Source: a virus. Taken from it: DNA of 25,521 nucleotides. The stretch covers positions 1 through 25,521 of IMG/VR virus record IMGVR_UViG_3300044955_000022, one strand, 5' to 3'. The notes below the pieces were generated by a model. It was not told the origin of the DNA, made no database searches, and saw only the letters and a list, made by a program, of their open reading frames with translations. Shown here piece after piece: positions 1 through 8,149 of the stretch. A program made the position numbers and the translations under genes. The first letter of the stretch is position 1, and every line of letters starts with the position of its first letter.

Positions 1-1083
1 AGTGGTGTCGCTAAGGAATGCTCCTTTGATGTCACCGTGCATCCAGCCTGTGTTGTAGTCTGAGGTGATGTAGCTGACCATGCCGTTAGCTGGATCAGAT
101 ACATTACTGATAGGGGAAACACCTTCCCTTGTGCCTATAACGTGCTCACCAGAGTCTTTTACTATTACAGGGTTTACATCACTATTTGCAGTACCTAGAA
201 ACGCAGTTCCTACATAACTGCCATCTATATAAGCTGTGCGATACACTTTCACATCTGGTGAAGTTCTATCAGAGCTGCCTAGTACCCACCCAAAGTATTG
301 CTGTGAGTTCTCATTACGGCCGTAGACATAATTACCGTCGAACACTACTTCGTTATATATGCGAACTGACGCAGCTTCGGTGTAATCATAAACAGCACCG
401 CTGTCTGTAATCACACTCACGCCACCATCAGTCGCTACAGCAATCGTTGGGACTGGTAAGCCTGTAGCGGAGTCTATAGGAGCGTTAGGTAGGACTGTCA
501 TGGCTACGTCGTTGACTGTGTTGCTTACTATTTCAAGCGTATTGCCGCTATTAACGTATCCGTTTTGTTCGTTGCGTGTTGCAATACCTAAACGACCATA
601 ATTGTATCCGCTCTCTTGACGAATAGTTTCCATCGTATCAGCGATGAAGTTAAAGTAACCACAGATACCAAAAGTAGGAGCACCAATGTATAGATGCCCG
701 TTTAACATACTTACTGATTTCAATGCTTGACCTGAACGTGGAAACTTCCCAGTCGTACTTCGTGTAAGAACCATCCACATAGGCAACGAAGGATCATCAC
801 CGTCATAGATAGTTACTCTGGTACCCTCAGCAACAATAACAGCCACAGCAGGGAACTCTTTACGAGCACCACGAGTAGACGTATTCAATGTCTCGTTATA
901 CCAGCTTGTGTGCTGTGTACGTTTACGCCATGCACCACCGTCTGAGTCTTTACGTGTGTCATATACGAATACATCTACGGCTGTGTCAGCGATAGATGCG
1001 GAGATAGCAGATAGGTCAACCCCATCCACATGGGCTTTCAAGTCGTCATCGACAACTGTATTACCTGCAATTTTTAAAGCCAT
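1..1083 (-). CDS. Tail fibre or tail-associated protein, partial (C-terminus outside window)
   Basis: The frame is open from ATG at 1083 to the window edge, giving 361 codons with no stop, so the C-terminus is missing. GGAG lies about 9 nt upstream of the ATG. The protein begins MALKIAGNTVVDDDLKAHVD and then has short beta-type segments rich in Gly, Asp, Thr and Tyr (for example VRIYNEVVFDGNYVYGR), which suggests a propeller-like or other beta-rich fold. I see no signal peptide or membrane segment. It is the last gene visible of the leftward virion operon, 20 nt after the long fibre gene. That place and the composition suggest a tail-fibre or receptor-contact protein. Proteins with this kind of N-terminus occur in marine phages, but the exact role is an inference. 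A LamG-type domain could follow beyond the edge. Confidence 0.7.
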   Translation of the reverse strand, partial: MALKIAGNTVVDDDLKAHVDGVDLSAISASIADTAVDVFVYDTRKDSDGGAWRKRTQHTSWYNETLNTSTRGARKEFPAVAVIVAEGTRVTIYDGDDPSLPMWMVLTRSTTGKFPRSGQALKSVSMLNGHLYIGAPTFGICGYFNFIADTMETIRQESGYNYGRLGIATRNEQNGYVNSGNTLEIVSNTVNDVAMTVLPNAPIDSATGLPVPTIAVATDGGVSVITDSGAVYDYTEAASVRIYNEVVFDGNYVYGRNENSQQYFGWVLGSSDRTSPDVKVYRTAYIDGSYVGTAFLGTANSDVNPVIVKDSGEHVIGTREGVSPISNVSDPANGMVSYITSDYNTGWMHGDIKGAFLSDTT

Positions 1084-1103
1084 CTTCGGATTCTCCTATT
1101 AGC

Positions 1104-3827
1104 TTATAGTGTTGCGTTAGCGTTAATGTCGCCAGCCACATCGAGTGAGCCGTCAGCGTTAAGGCGCATCTTGTTTACACCACTTACTGAGAACATTAGG
1201 TTACCTGAACCATCATCGGTAATATCCCAGTTAGCAATGTTTACGGTGCCGCTTAGGTAGAGGTCTTTGTACCTATAAGCACTACGACCTAAATCTACGG
1301 TTGCATCTACACCACCCCACATAGCGTTGTTGGTATCATCAACAAAAATACCACCCATATCGCCAGAGGTTCGTAACTCTACTTTACCTGCTTTTAGTCT
1401 TACTAGGTCATTACCGTCAGCAAACTGTATATCGCCATTGCTTGTACCAATACTCCCCACGGGTGCACCGTCTTTGCGGAGGTCAATAATCTGACCATCA
1501 ACGCCAGTATTGTTAAATACAACTACAGACTGACCTGCTGATTCAGTCTCACGTTTAACTTGAAGGGGTGCTGAAGCAGGTTCTACCAAAAAACCAGTGC
1601 CTGAAGTATCTGACGCAATAGAGGTTGATGTAGTACCCACAAGCATGTTGCCTGATGAGTCAACTACAACCGCATTAGATACCCCGTTCTTTATTCTAAA
1701 AGAAGCATTAGCTGTTGATATGTTATATGCCAAATTAAGGTTTTCACTGCTATCAACTTCAATAGTAGCGTCAGTCCCTGCACTTCGTGCAAATTCAATA
1801 GACGATGCGGTATCAAAACCTTTGCCTATAGTTACCTTGGTACTGTCTCCTCCTGCGTCTTGACCAAATTTGACAGTTGTTTCACCGTCTACAGCTACAT
1901 GTAGCTTAGAACTAGGACTATCAGTACCAATACCAACATTACCTGATGAGTCGATGCGCATACGCTCTGAGCCATTGGTATCAAAGGCTAATTCGTTGTA
2001 AGCCGTAGCACCATCCGTTACGTTTCGTATTTCTGAATAACGGTTTGCAGTACCAAACTTAGTGCCCCATAAACGGATTGCGGCTGTAGTGTTATTGGAG
2101 TCATCTGATGTTGGGACAATCTCAATAGCAGGAGTACCACCAACATCTTCATTGATTACCAAAGATGCTGTCGGAGTCATACCAGAAGATGTACCTAACT
2201 CCAAAGACTCATCAGCAGCCTTCCACGTAAGTTTTGGCGTTGTGCCTGTGTCTTCGTAGAAGCTGATGTCGCCGACTGAGCTTATAAATGCTCGCCTAGC
2301 AGAACCAGCATCAAACGCAATATTACCTCCTGAGCTTAACTTTACGGAGGTACTAGCACGAGATAAAGAGTATTGACCCGACCCGTTGTACAAATCAACA
2401 CGGTTATCTCCGCCGTTTACCAATATATTACCAGTTGAAGTCAACCCATCAGCCGTCACTGTGCCTGTTATGTCAGCCGAATCGGCTGTTATGTTACCCG
2501 TAACATCTACGCCTGTAGAGGTTGTGGCTAGTTTGGTTGAGTTGTTGTGATATAAAGTTGACTCAGCATCACCTTTAAATATAGCCGCAATATTATCAGA
2601 GGTATCTGTTAAACGGACTTGGTTGTATCCTCTTATTCTAAGCGTTCCAGTGCCAACTTCATCAATGTAGCTATTTGAACCATCATGGTAAATCTGCAAA
2701 TCACTGCTAGCACCGAAGATAGCCTTGTCGTTGTCTCCGAAGTTGATGTCAGCAGTTACCGTAACGCCACCGTCTTTCAGTACAACGCCATCTACAGTTA
2801 CACCAGCCGTAGCTGTTTTCTCAGAAATAGTATCTGTTACTAGCGCAGCTGAGGCTGTGATGTTACCTGTAACGCCAAGGGTACCGGCGATAGCCGTGTT
2901 ACCAGTAGTAGCTTCGATAGTAACTTTATCTGTGTTTACAGCTACGTTACCTGTAACACCTAGAGTGCCGCCAACAGTCGCGTTACCAGAGATAGCTGCT
3001 GCGTCACCAACTACTAGATCCTGAGATAAGTACAGGCTGCGTGGGCGTGTAGCACCGTCAGCACCGATATCGTAGGTATCATCGGTGAATGTAATGTTAG
3101 ATGTAACAGTTGCTGTGATAGTCAGTGTATCTGCAGCAGCATCACCGATCGTTGTGTCACCAGAGATATCTAAGTCAGTAGCTGAAATAGACCCCGTCAT
3201 TGTAGGTGACGTGATAGTCGGAGACGTGAATGTCTTGTTTGTAAACGTTTCAGTGCCGTCTAGCGTAGCCAGAGTACCAGTAGTAGGTAGCGTTACGTTA
3301 GTTGCACCAGTAGCCGTTAGAGTTAGGGCGAAGTCACCAGCCGTAGTGAACGAGTTAGCTGTAGTGAAGTTACCACCGAAAGTTACGGTGTAGCCCTGAT
3401 ACGTTAATGAGTTGACGTTTGTAGTACCTTGGACGACATTAGTACCATCACAGAACACCAACATTGTAGCGCCGTCAGGGATATCAACACCTGTACCAGC
3501 CGCAGTAGTAATAGTTACCTGCTGACCAGAGTCGTTCTTACAAATGTAGATCTTAGAAATAGCCGGACAAGTAACAGTAGCTGCACCGGTCAGTGCGACG
3601 CCTGTATCAGTAAACTCCAGCATGGCGGAGCGTGATTCCGCTGTAGTGCCATCTGCTTCTGTTAATACGTGTGCGTTGGTAGTCCACGAGTCAATAACCG
3701 AACGGCCAGCAATGGCCTCTTCTAGCATTGAAGTGATATTTTCGTTTACTACGTCGCCCCATGTACCACTTAGCTCACCCTGTACAGGTAGGGCTAGTTT
3801 TAGTTTTGGAGTGTACTGTGTCGTCAT
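1104..3827 (-). CDS. Long tail fibre protein (907 aa)
   Basis: The start at 3827 is preceded by GAGG in GTGAGGTTAATGAA. The N-terminus (MTTQYTPKLKLALPVQGELS, then GTWGDVVNENI) resembles the virion-attachment end of fibre proteins in many marine phages. Residues about 130-480 carry degenerate Gly/Thr/Asn-rich repeats of the type TGTLGVTGN and ITGTVTADGL, typical of a beta-helical or triple-stranded shaft. Near the C-terminus the segment LGRSAYRYKDLYLSGTVN resembles the region that precedes intramolecular chaperone domains in other phage fibres. No Ser/Lys endosialidase-type chaperone was recognised, so that domain appears absent. The likely role is host adsorption as a trimer. Its neighbours are the 22-aa repeat protein upstream and another beta-rich tail protein downstream. 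Confidence 0.8.
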   Translation of the reverse strand: MTTQYTPKLKLALPVQGELSGTWGDVVNENITSMLEEAIAGRSVIDSWTTNAHVLTEADGTTAESRSAMLEFTDTGVALTGAATVTCPAISKIYICKNDSGQQVTITTAAGTGVDIPDGATMLVFCDGTNVVQGTTNVNSLTYQGYTVTFGGNFTTANSFTTAGDFALTLTATGATNVTLPTTGTLATLDGTETFTNKTFTSPTITSPTMTGSISATDLDISGDTTIGDAAADTLTITATVTSNITFTDDTYDIGADGATRPRSLYLSQDLVVGDAAAISGNATVGGTLGVTGNVAVNTDKVTIEATTGNTAIAGTLGVTGNITASAALVTDTISEKTATAGVTVDGVVLKDGGVTVTADINFGDNDKAIFGASSDLQIYHDGSNSYIDEVGTGTLRIRGYNQVRLTDTSDNIAAIFKGDAESTLYHNNSTKLATTSTGVDVTGNITADSADITGTVTADGLTSTGNILVNGGDNRVDLYNGSGQYSLSRASTSVKLSSGGNIAFDAGSARRAFISSVGDISFYEDTGTTPKLTWKAADESLELGTSSGMTPTASLVINEDVGGTPAIEIVPTSDDSNNTTAAIRLWGTKFGTANRYSEIRNVTDGATAYNELAFDTNGSERMRIDSSGNVGIGTDSPSSKLHVAVDGETTVKFGQDAGGDSTKVTIGKGFDTASSIEFARSAGTDATIEVDSSENLNLAYNISTANASFRIKNGVSNAVVVDSSGNMLVGTTSTSIASDTSGTGFLVEPASAPLQVKRETESAGQSVVVFNNTGVDGQIIDLRKDGAPVGSIGTSNGDIQFADGNDLVRLKAGKVELRTSGDMGGIFVDDTNNAMWGGVDATVDLGRSAYRYKDLYLSGTVNIANWDITDDGSGNLMFSVSGVNKMRLNADGSLDVAGDINANATL

Positions 3828-3837
3828 TTCATTAACC

Positions 3838-4767
3838 TCACGCGGCTATATCGTCCCAGTTGGGAGTCTGTTCTGTTGATAAGTTAACCCAAGAGGGGGT
3901 TTGACCGCTAGTATTTTCTGCCCAAGCCGGAGTCTGACCATCGCTTACGGGTACCCAAGTTGGGGTCTGATTATCGTCTAATTGCCCCCAAACATTGTAA
4001 TAACCTACTTCGCTTATAGTCTGTACACCTACTACTTGTACATCTGCGTTTGCTTTAGCTACTACGTTCTTAGTCAGTGCTTGTCCGTATACACCACGTA
4101 CTGTCTGCACAATACCTAGTCGGATAAACACATTACCGATACCCGGAGTAGCTGCTAGACCAGATGTAGGTACATTAGCCATACCTTCAATAGCAACGTC
4201 GTTGACGCTGTTAACTGCTACTAGACCCGTAGGGTATATATTGGCTTTTGCTACTATTGATACAGAGCCTACACCGCCAGTAGAGCTTAGTCCGGCTGTA
4301 GCCACATCGGCATTAGCCTTAACAACCACATCATTCGTACTTACGCTAGCCTGTGTACCTGTTGGATACACGTTAGCTTCAGCTATGGTAATTACGGTAC
4401 CGTCTGCTGCGGTAGCTTCAACACCTGTTGGGTATATATTAGCTTCTGCTACTATGCTTACTGAACCTACACCACTAGTAGCGGCTAGGCCAGATGTAGC
4501 TACGTTAGCTTCTGCTACGACGCTTGTATCACCTACGTCACCTGTAGCATGTACCCCAGTAGGGTAAACGTTAGCTTCGGCAATTACTAAAACAGAGCCT
4601 ACACCACTAGTAGCGGCTAGCCCTGCTGGGTGTACATTAGCTTCAGCGACTACAGATACAGAACCAACTGCACCTGTAGCGTATGGCATCGGTACGTCTG
4701 TGCTCCACGCAGTTTCGCCCCACCCTCCGGCGGACCAACCTCCTAATGGAACTAGTACGTCAGCCAT
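3838..4767 (-). CDS. Repeat-containing virion protein (309 aa)
   Basis: Start at 4767, with AGGTG upstream. After a Gly/Trp-rich N-terminus (GGWSAGGWGETAWS) the protein consists of ten degenerate 22-residue units at residues 27-246, typified by GLAATSGVGS-VSIVAEANVYPT. A different C-terminal array follows at residues 267-309: four units of about 11 residues beginning QTPTW, QTPAW, QTPSW and QTPNW. Alternating Val/Ile suggests short beta-strands. There is no enzyme motif and no membrane segment. It lies between a 143-aa virion protein and the long fibre gene, so a tail or fibre-related structural role is likely. Repeat proteins of this sort occur in marine phage structural modules, but I know no defined function. 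Confidence 0.65.
   Translation of the reverse strand: MADVLVPLGGWSAGGWGETAWSTDVPMPYATGAVGSVSVVAEANVHPAGLAATSGVGSVLVIAEANVYPTGVHATGDVGDTSVVAEANVATSGLAATSGVGSVSIVAEANIYPTGVEATAADGTVITIAEANVYPTGTQASVSTNDVVVKANADVATAGLSSTGGVGSVSIVAKANIYPTGLVAVNSVNDVAIEGMANVPTSGLAATPGIGNVFIRLGIVQTVRGVYGQALTKNVVAKANADVQVVGVQTISEVGYYNVWGQLDDNQTPTWVPVSDGQTPAWAENTSGQTPSWVNLSTEQTPNWDDIAA
3841..3969 (-). repeat. Four QTPxW coding repeats
   Basis: The C-terminal 43 residues of the 309-aa protein form four units of about 11 residues, each starting Gln-Thr-Pro-x-Trp. The last one ends at the C-terminus. The unit length and sequence differ from the preceding 22-residue array. Confidence 0.75.
4030..4689 (-). repeat. Ten tandem degenerate 66-bp coding repeats
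   Basis: Residues 27-246 of the 309-aa protein align as ten consecutive units of exactly 22 residues (660 bp) without indels. Each unit has G-[VLT]-x-[AS] at its start, and most have a hydrophobic-AEANV or KANADV core. The DNA copies are diverged, so this is an old or protein-selected repeat rather than a recent tandem duplication. Confidence 0.8.
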
Positions 4768-4774
4768 GTATCAC

Positions 4775-5206
4775 CTACGCGATGCGTACAATAGCGTTTG
4801 AAGCATCCGCTGTTGGGAACTGGATAGTGAAGTCACCTGCTGTAGATGTCTTATTGCCACCAAAATCCAGAACTGCAACTGCTGGGTTCGTAGAACCGTT
4901 AGCAAGATAGATCAGAGCACCACGAGCGGTGATTGTAGCTGTCGCCCAAGTAGTATCTGAAAAATCTAGGAACGCTGTTGTACCAGAAGTAGTAGGTGCT
5001 ACTACAGTCAGAGTGTTACCACCCGCTGTGTAACCTGTACCAGATACTTCGTTAGTAGTGCTGTACGCTGTTGTCGCTGCGCTCAAATCAGCACTAGATG
5101 TGTAAAGTGCCACTTTAAATACCTGTGAGGTATCCGAGCTGAAATCCATCTCACCGTCGAGAAGGGCTTTCTTAAACGAAGTACACATTGCCTGTGAAAT
5201 CGCCAT
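4775..5206 (-). CDS. Virion structural protein (143 aa)
   Basis: Start at 5206, with AGGAG in GTTAGGAGATAAACG. The protein begins MAISQAMCTSFKKALLDGEM and continues as a Thr/Ala/Ser-rich beta-type sequence (for example FKVALYTSSADLSAATTAY) with few charges. It ends in NAIVRIA. It has no enzyme motif, membrane segment or signal peptide. Length and composition match small tail or decoration proteins found in this position in marine phages, between the adaptor genes and the fibre genes. The structural assignment rests mainly on context, and the exact place in the virion is unknown. Confidence 0.6.
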   Translation of the reverse strand: MAISQAMCTSFKKALLDGEMDFSSDTSQVFKVALYTSSADLSAATTAYSTTNEVSGTGYTAGGNTLTVVAPTTSGTTAFLDFSDTTWATATITARGALIYLANGSTNPAVAVLDFGGNKTSTAGDFTIQFPTADASNAIVRIA

Positions 5207-5216
5207 CGTTTATCTC

Positions 5217-5846
5217 CTAACTTACTGTTGACCTAAATTGGCCTGAACGGTACGTGTCTTGTCTCAGCTTACCGTCACCAAGGTTTTTAAGTAGACCGAT
5301 AGCCTGCATGTACAACTTCTCGTACATAGCTATCACATCTGGTTCGCCCTTCATAAAGCGAACTGCTTGCATCAACGACCCATTAAGGAGCGCTGAGTCA
5401 AATTCTTCGCCCAGCCACGTAGTACCCGCTGTCACGATGGACTCTGGGTAATAACCGTAGTGTAACTCCGTGGTGTACGCTGAATCAGGTGTTGGGCCGA
5501 GAATAAATGAATCGGCATCCAAGTACGCATAGTATTTAGGCGTGCCCGTAGACGACGGGTTAGGGTAGGCTTCTCGGATAAAGTTCACGTCCTTGTTAAC
5601 TAGGAACACGTGGTTACCGGAATCATCTACCACTGCCAAACTATGCGTATATAGAAAATCTGTTGGTGTGCTCAGGTATTGATTACCCGATGTAAGGCTA
5701 CCCGATACGTTTTTACGTAGCACTGGTAACTGTACGCTGTTGTAAATAAGCTGCTCTGCCTGTTGTACAAACGAAGCGAGCTGATCCGCCGTAAAGGTGG
5801 ACTCTACGATATCTTGGATCTGTGTTGTCAGCTCTGTATAGTTCAT
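5217..5846 (-). CDS. Head-tail adaptor-like protein (209 aa)
   Basis: I place the start at ATG 5846 (MNYTELTTQIQDIVES), not at an ATG ten codons upstream. The 5846 ATG overlaps the stop of the upstream gene as ATGA, and GGTGG lies just before it. The N-terminal helical part is followed by a strand-rich middle (NVSGSLTSGNQYLSTPTDFL) and a helical end containing FDSALLNGSLMQAVRFMKGEP. This layout resembles connector or adaptor proteins that bind below the portal in podovirus-like phages such as the phiSU10 group. The 226-aa neighbour has a similar layout (IEWQNRGINMWTI, then AQYDLPADTIDVLEH). Function is inferred from the family resemblance and from its place between capsid and fibre genes. Confidence 0.6.
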   Translation of the reverse strand: MNYTELTTQIQDIVESTFTADQLASFVQQAEQLIYNSVQLPVLRKNVSGSLTSGNQYLSTPTDFLYTHSLAVVDDSGNHVFLVNKDVNFIREAYPNPSSTGTPKYYAYLDADSFILGPTPDSAYTTELHYGYYPESIVTAGTTWLGEEFDSALLNGSLMQAVRFMKGEPDVIAMYEKLYMQAIGLLKNLGDGKLRQDTYRSGQFRSTVS

Positions 5847-6151
5847 GTCACCACCGTTACTGTTCCAACAAGGCATGTACCGTGTACGGATGTTACTGGG
5901 TTAATCAGCTCTCGGCTCTTAGCAAGTTCCGAGTGGTCAGGGCGTGGGTCACGTAGTGCCTGTGGATCGTGCACTGGGTAACGGCCTAGTTCATTCTGCG
6001 GGTGATCTACTTCCCAACATTCTGAACATGCCAACAGTCCTGTACTATTTCTGTTACGTGTAACTGGCTTCAAGTCACGCAAACGGTATGTAAACCCACA
6101 TACGTCGCATATAGCCTTGGCCTTTTTACCCGTAGCATAAGCTGTAGCCAT
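5843..6151 (-). CDS. Small zinc-ribbon-like virion-module protein (102 aa)
   Basis: Start at 6151, overlapping the stop of the upstream gene as TAATG. Two Cys pairs, C15-x2-C18 and C42-x2-C45, flank a basic stretch (TYRLRDLKPVTRNRNSTG). They probably bind one zinc ion in a rubredoxin- or ribbon-like knuckle. The next segment, HPQNELGRYPVHDPQALRDP, is Pro/Asp-rich and probably extended. The gene sits between the two adaptor-like genes and ends in an ATGA overlap, so it is probably co-translated with them. A minor connector or assembly role is inferred. No enzymatic motif is visible. Confidence 0.6.
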   Translation of the reverse strand: MATAYATGKKAKAICDVCGFTYRLRDLKPVTRNRNSTGLLACSECWEVDHPQNELGRYPVHDPQALRDPRPDHSELAKSRELINPVTSVHGTCLVGTVTVVT

Positions 6152-6831
6152 TAACGCATCCTCGGTACAAACCTAGCGGGCGTCTTTTCTCTATCCTCAC
6201 CAGCAGCAAGGTTGAACTGCTCTTCGTATGCTTCTTTTAACATAGGCACACGTGGAGCCAATTCAGGTATTTTCATAGCGATGTAGTAAGCCAGACCAGC
6301 TACTAGTACCGGTAGGAACCTGAAGTTAATGTCAGGTGTTTCGGCACCGTGGCCAGCGTCTTCAATGCGACGCATACGCCAGTAGCGTAGTTGGTAATCA
6401 CTATTATCTGGTACAGGCCATAGATTAATACGTGGCGCTGAACCTAGACGCTCCACCCACATTTGTAGTGGTCGTCCTTCTGATAACTTGTTAGGGATAC
6501 CTGAGTAAGTACTAACACTAATACGTGTTATAGAGAGGTCACTTTGTAGCGACGCGTTACCCGCATCAGTACGTATAGTGTGCTCTAGTACGTCGATGGT
6601 ATCCGCCGGTAGGTCGTATTGCGCTGTGCCAGCAACAAGGGGTATATACCCCTCATCGATTGTCCACATGTTGATACCACGGTTCTGCCACTCAATAGTA
6701 AGCAGATTCATGGAACGACGTGCGGTACGCAAATCGTAACCAGAACGCATCTCACGGCCAGCACGTTCCCACGCTTCTTCAGCGATCTCCGTAAAGTCCA
6801 TGTTAAATGCTGTGGTACCAGATGTAGCCAT
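6151..6831 (-). CDS. Adaptor/tail-connector-like protein (226 aa)
   Basis: Start at 6831, joined to the upstream stop as TAATG; its own stop forms the next TAATG. The helical N-terminus (FTEIAEEAWERAGREMRSGY) leads into SMNLLTIEWQNRGINMWTI and the strand-rich GTAQYDLPADTIDVLEHTI. Then come a WPVP turn and a helical C-terminus ending in basic residues (KTPARFVPRMR). This pattern is common in head-to-tail adaptor or tail-tube proteins encoded near the capsid in marine podovirus-like phages. It and the 209-aa neighbour may form consecutive rings below the portal. The precise ring position is an inference. Confidence 0.6.
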   Translation of the reverse strand: MATSGTTAFNMDFTEIAEEAWERAGREMRSGYDLRTARRSMNLLTIEWQNRGINMWTIDEGYIPLVAGTAQYDLPADTIDVLEHTIRTDAGNASLQSDLSITRISVSTYSGIPNKLSEGRPLQMWVERLGSAPRINLWPVPDNSDYQLRYWRMRRIEDAGHGAETPDINFRFLPVLVAGLAYYIAMKIPELAPRVPMLKEAYEEQFNLAAGEDREKTPARFVPRMR

Positions 6832-7106
6832 TATCTAACCCCAACGAACTTAGTGCCTCGTGTAGCTGCTCGACCACCACGACACATACCGCCTGACTTA
6901 TATTTCTTAACCTTACCACCACAAGACATAGCGTTACGAGCAGATTTAGCAGACTGTAGAGCTGCATCTTCCTGCATGTCGCCTTCGTCCATCTCGTACT
7001 TAGGCTTCTTAGGTGCTGCTTTCTTAGGTGCCGCTTTCTTACGCAGAGCCTTAATAGAATCTAGTGCAGCTTGTTCCTGCATATCACCTTCAGACATCTT
7101 AGGCAT
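6831..7106 (-). CDS. Small Lys/Gly-rich structural-module protein (91 aa)
   Basis: I choose ATG 7106 (MPKMSEGDMQEQAA) over ATG 7112. It forms the same TAATG junction as its neighbours and lies 8 nt after AAGGAG, while 7112 would be only 2-3 nt from it. The protein contains a duplicated module, EGDMQEQAALDSIK and EGDMQEDAALQSAK, separated by KKAAPKKAAPKK. The C-terminus is Gly/Arg/Cys-rich (GGKVKKYKSGGMCRGGRAAT) and ends in RGTKFVGVR. Similar basic tails occur in small proteins of marine phage virion modules. It could bind nucleic acid or bridge virion parts, but no function is established. Confidence 0.6.
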   Translation of the reverse strand: MPKMSEGDMQEQAALDSIKALRKKAAPKKAAPKKPKYEMDEGDMQEDAALQSAKSARNAMSCGGKVKKYKSGGMCRGGRAATRGTKFVGVR

Positions 7107-7399
7107 TACCATTTCTCCTTGTCTGCCCAGTACGCTGCGGACATCTTACCTTTCTTGATGTTCTTAGCATGGCGGGCTTTAAATGAAGCACGTTTCTTCT
7201 TCATCTTGTCTGACTCACCAGCTTTAGGTTTGCCAGCTGTCTTAGCGCCTTGTTCGCCAAAGCGTATTACTTTCTCTTTACCACCTTCGCACGCCTTAAC
7301 GACGTGTGATTTCTTAGCGTGGCCCGGAGTACGTTTGGGTTTGTTACAAGCCATTTCTGACTTTTTAACTTTACCACCTTTGGCGTAACGTCTGCGCAT
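7106..7399 (-). CDS. Small basic Lys-rich phage protein (97 aa)
   Basis: Start at 7399, with a TAATG overlap to the upstream stop. It is strongly basic throughout (RRRYAKGGKVKKSEMACNK, then KKKRASFKARHAKNIKKGKM). The C-terminus, SAAYWADKEKW, is aromatic. The pattern GGKVKK...TPGHAKKSHVVKACEGG...SFKARHAKNI looks like a conserved small protein of marine phage structural modules that I recognise by pattern but cannot assign to a function. GGKVKK recurs in the next gene's C-terminus. High charge suggests nucleic-acid contact or an internal virion protein. Confidence 0.65.
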   Translation of the reverse strand: MRRRYAKGGKVKKSEMACNKPKRTPGHAKKSHVVKACEGGKEKVIRFGEQGAKTAGKPKAGESDKMKKKRASFKARHAKNIKKGKMSAAYWADKEKW

Positions 7400-7770
7400 T
7401 ACTTCAACACCTTCAACAAGATTGAGTACGAAATACCCGAAGCGTTTGTCTGTACTAAGATATCGCCTGTAGGTGCAGTAGCGTCGTTAGGGAGTGGACC
7501 CTCTTCACAAAACTCTTTGGTATCTGTGTGAGAGTTACAAATCCAAGCTAGCGCATCTGTAGAACCGTCGTAGTACAAGCTAACAATGCCAGTAGTAGGC
7601 ATAACATCAGCTATGATCTTCGAGATACGTGTGTTAGTAGGTGCACCTGAAAGAGTAGACGCGTCTAGCTTTACAACTTTTGCGCTGCTCTCATCTGTAG
7701 CACCATCATTGGTGATCTTTATAACCGCAAAACGGTCTGTATCTTGGATCACCTGCGTTGAGACTGCCAT
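7399..7770 (-). CDS. Small virion-module protein (123 aa)
   Basis: Start at 7770 with a strong GAAGGAGGA upstream, which lies inside the 3' end of the 46-aa gene. The sequence is beta-rich: FAVIKITNDGATDESSAKVV, GIVSLYYDGSTDALAWICN and a C-terminal SYSILLKVLK. Folding as a compact beta-sandwich would fit a decoration or connector protein. There are no catalytic motifs, signal peptide or membrane segment. It is followed directly by the 97-aa basic gene through a TAATG junction. Function unknown; a structural role is inferred from context. Confidence 0.6.
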   Translation of the reverse strand: MAVSTQVIQDTDRFAVIKITNDGATDESSAKVVKLDASTLSGAPTNTRISKIIADVMPTTGIVSLYYDGSTDALAWICNSHTDTKEFCEEGPLPNDATAPTGDILVQTNASGISYSILLKVLK

Positions 7771-7773
7771 ACA

Positions 7774-7914
7774 TTAGTCCTCCTTCTTAGAGGTCTTTTT
7801 AGGTGCTGCCTTTTTAGGTGCTGCTTTCTTCGGTGCTTCAGCCTTCGGTTCAGCCTTTGCGCCTCGCTTGGCTAGTTCAGCAAGATGCGCTTTAGCGGCT
7901 GCTGTCATAGACAT
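7774..7914 (-). CDS. Short Lys/Ala/Pro-rich protein (46 aa)
   Basis: This short frame starts at ATG 7914, which overlaps the TAA of the upstream gene (TAATG), and stops at 7774. It reads MSMTAAAKAHLAELAKRGAK, then AEPKAEAPKKAAPKKAAPKK and TSKKED. The helical N-terminus is followed by repeated KKAAP units resembling histone-tail-like DNA-binding extensions. The same KKAAPKKAAPKK string occurs in the 91-aa gene 800 bp away. Its 3' end carries the ribosome-binding site of the next gene. The tight junctions on both sides argue that it is translated. A nucleic-acid-binding role is a guess from composition. Confidence 0.6.
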   Translation of the reverse strand: MSMTAAAKAHLAELAKRGAKAEPKAEAPKKAAPKKAAPKKTSKKED

Positions 7915-8120
7915 TAGCTAAGAGCTTCTGTTGCGATTGCCAACCAAGCAGTACCGTTGCTGATTACAACTGCGAACTCGTCGTCACCTGCGCCATTGTC
8001 GCTGATAGCACGAATTACACCAGCGTTGTCTGCCGCTGCTGGAAGTTCTGAAGTTAGAGAAATCGGTAGATCAAAGCCGTTTGCTGATACAACTGGGCCT
8101 GAGAAATTAGTAGCTGCCAT
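7914..8120 (-). CDS. Small virion-module protein (68 aa)
   Basis: Start at 8120, with a strong GGGAGGAG upstream. The protein is acidic and beta-type: MAATNFSGPVVSANGFDLPI, then GAGDDEFAVVISNGTAWLAI. There are no Cys residues and no enzyme motif. It resembles small head-decoration or capsid-associated proteins in size and composition. It is the first structural gene after the HNH endonuclease insertion and opens the TAATG-linked series. Its function is inferred only from neighbours. Confidence 0.55.
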   Translation of the reverse strand: MAATNFSGPVVSANGFDLPISLTSELPAAADNAGVIRAISDNGAGDDEFAVVISNGTAWLAIATEALS

Positions 8121-8149
8121 ATTTTGCTCCTCCCGTGTCCGGGGTCAAC

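Noticed and set aside
186-410. 74-codon plus-strand frame opposite the partial tail gene
   Set aside because: It lies antisense to a continuous 361-codon frame and has no start signals.
2725-3393. Long plus-strand open frames opposite the fibre gene
   Set aside because: They are mirror frames of the Thr/Val/Ala-rich fibre coding sequence, without ribosome-binding sites.
6487-6504. GTTAGGGAT half-site in the adaptor-like gene, with similar ones near 7485 and 9047
   Set aside because: Only one arm is present, and they lie within coding sequence. They are not members of the palindrome family.
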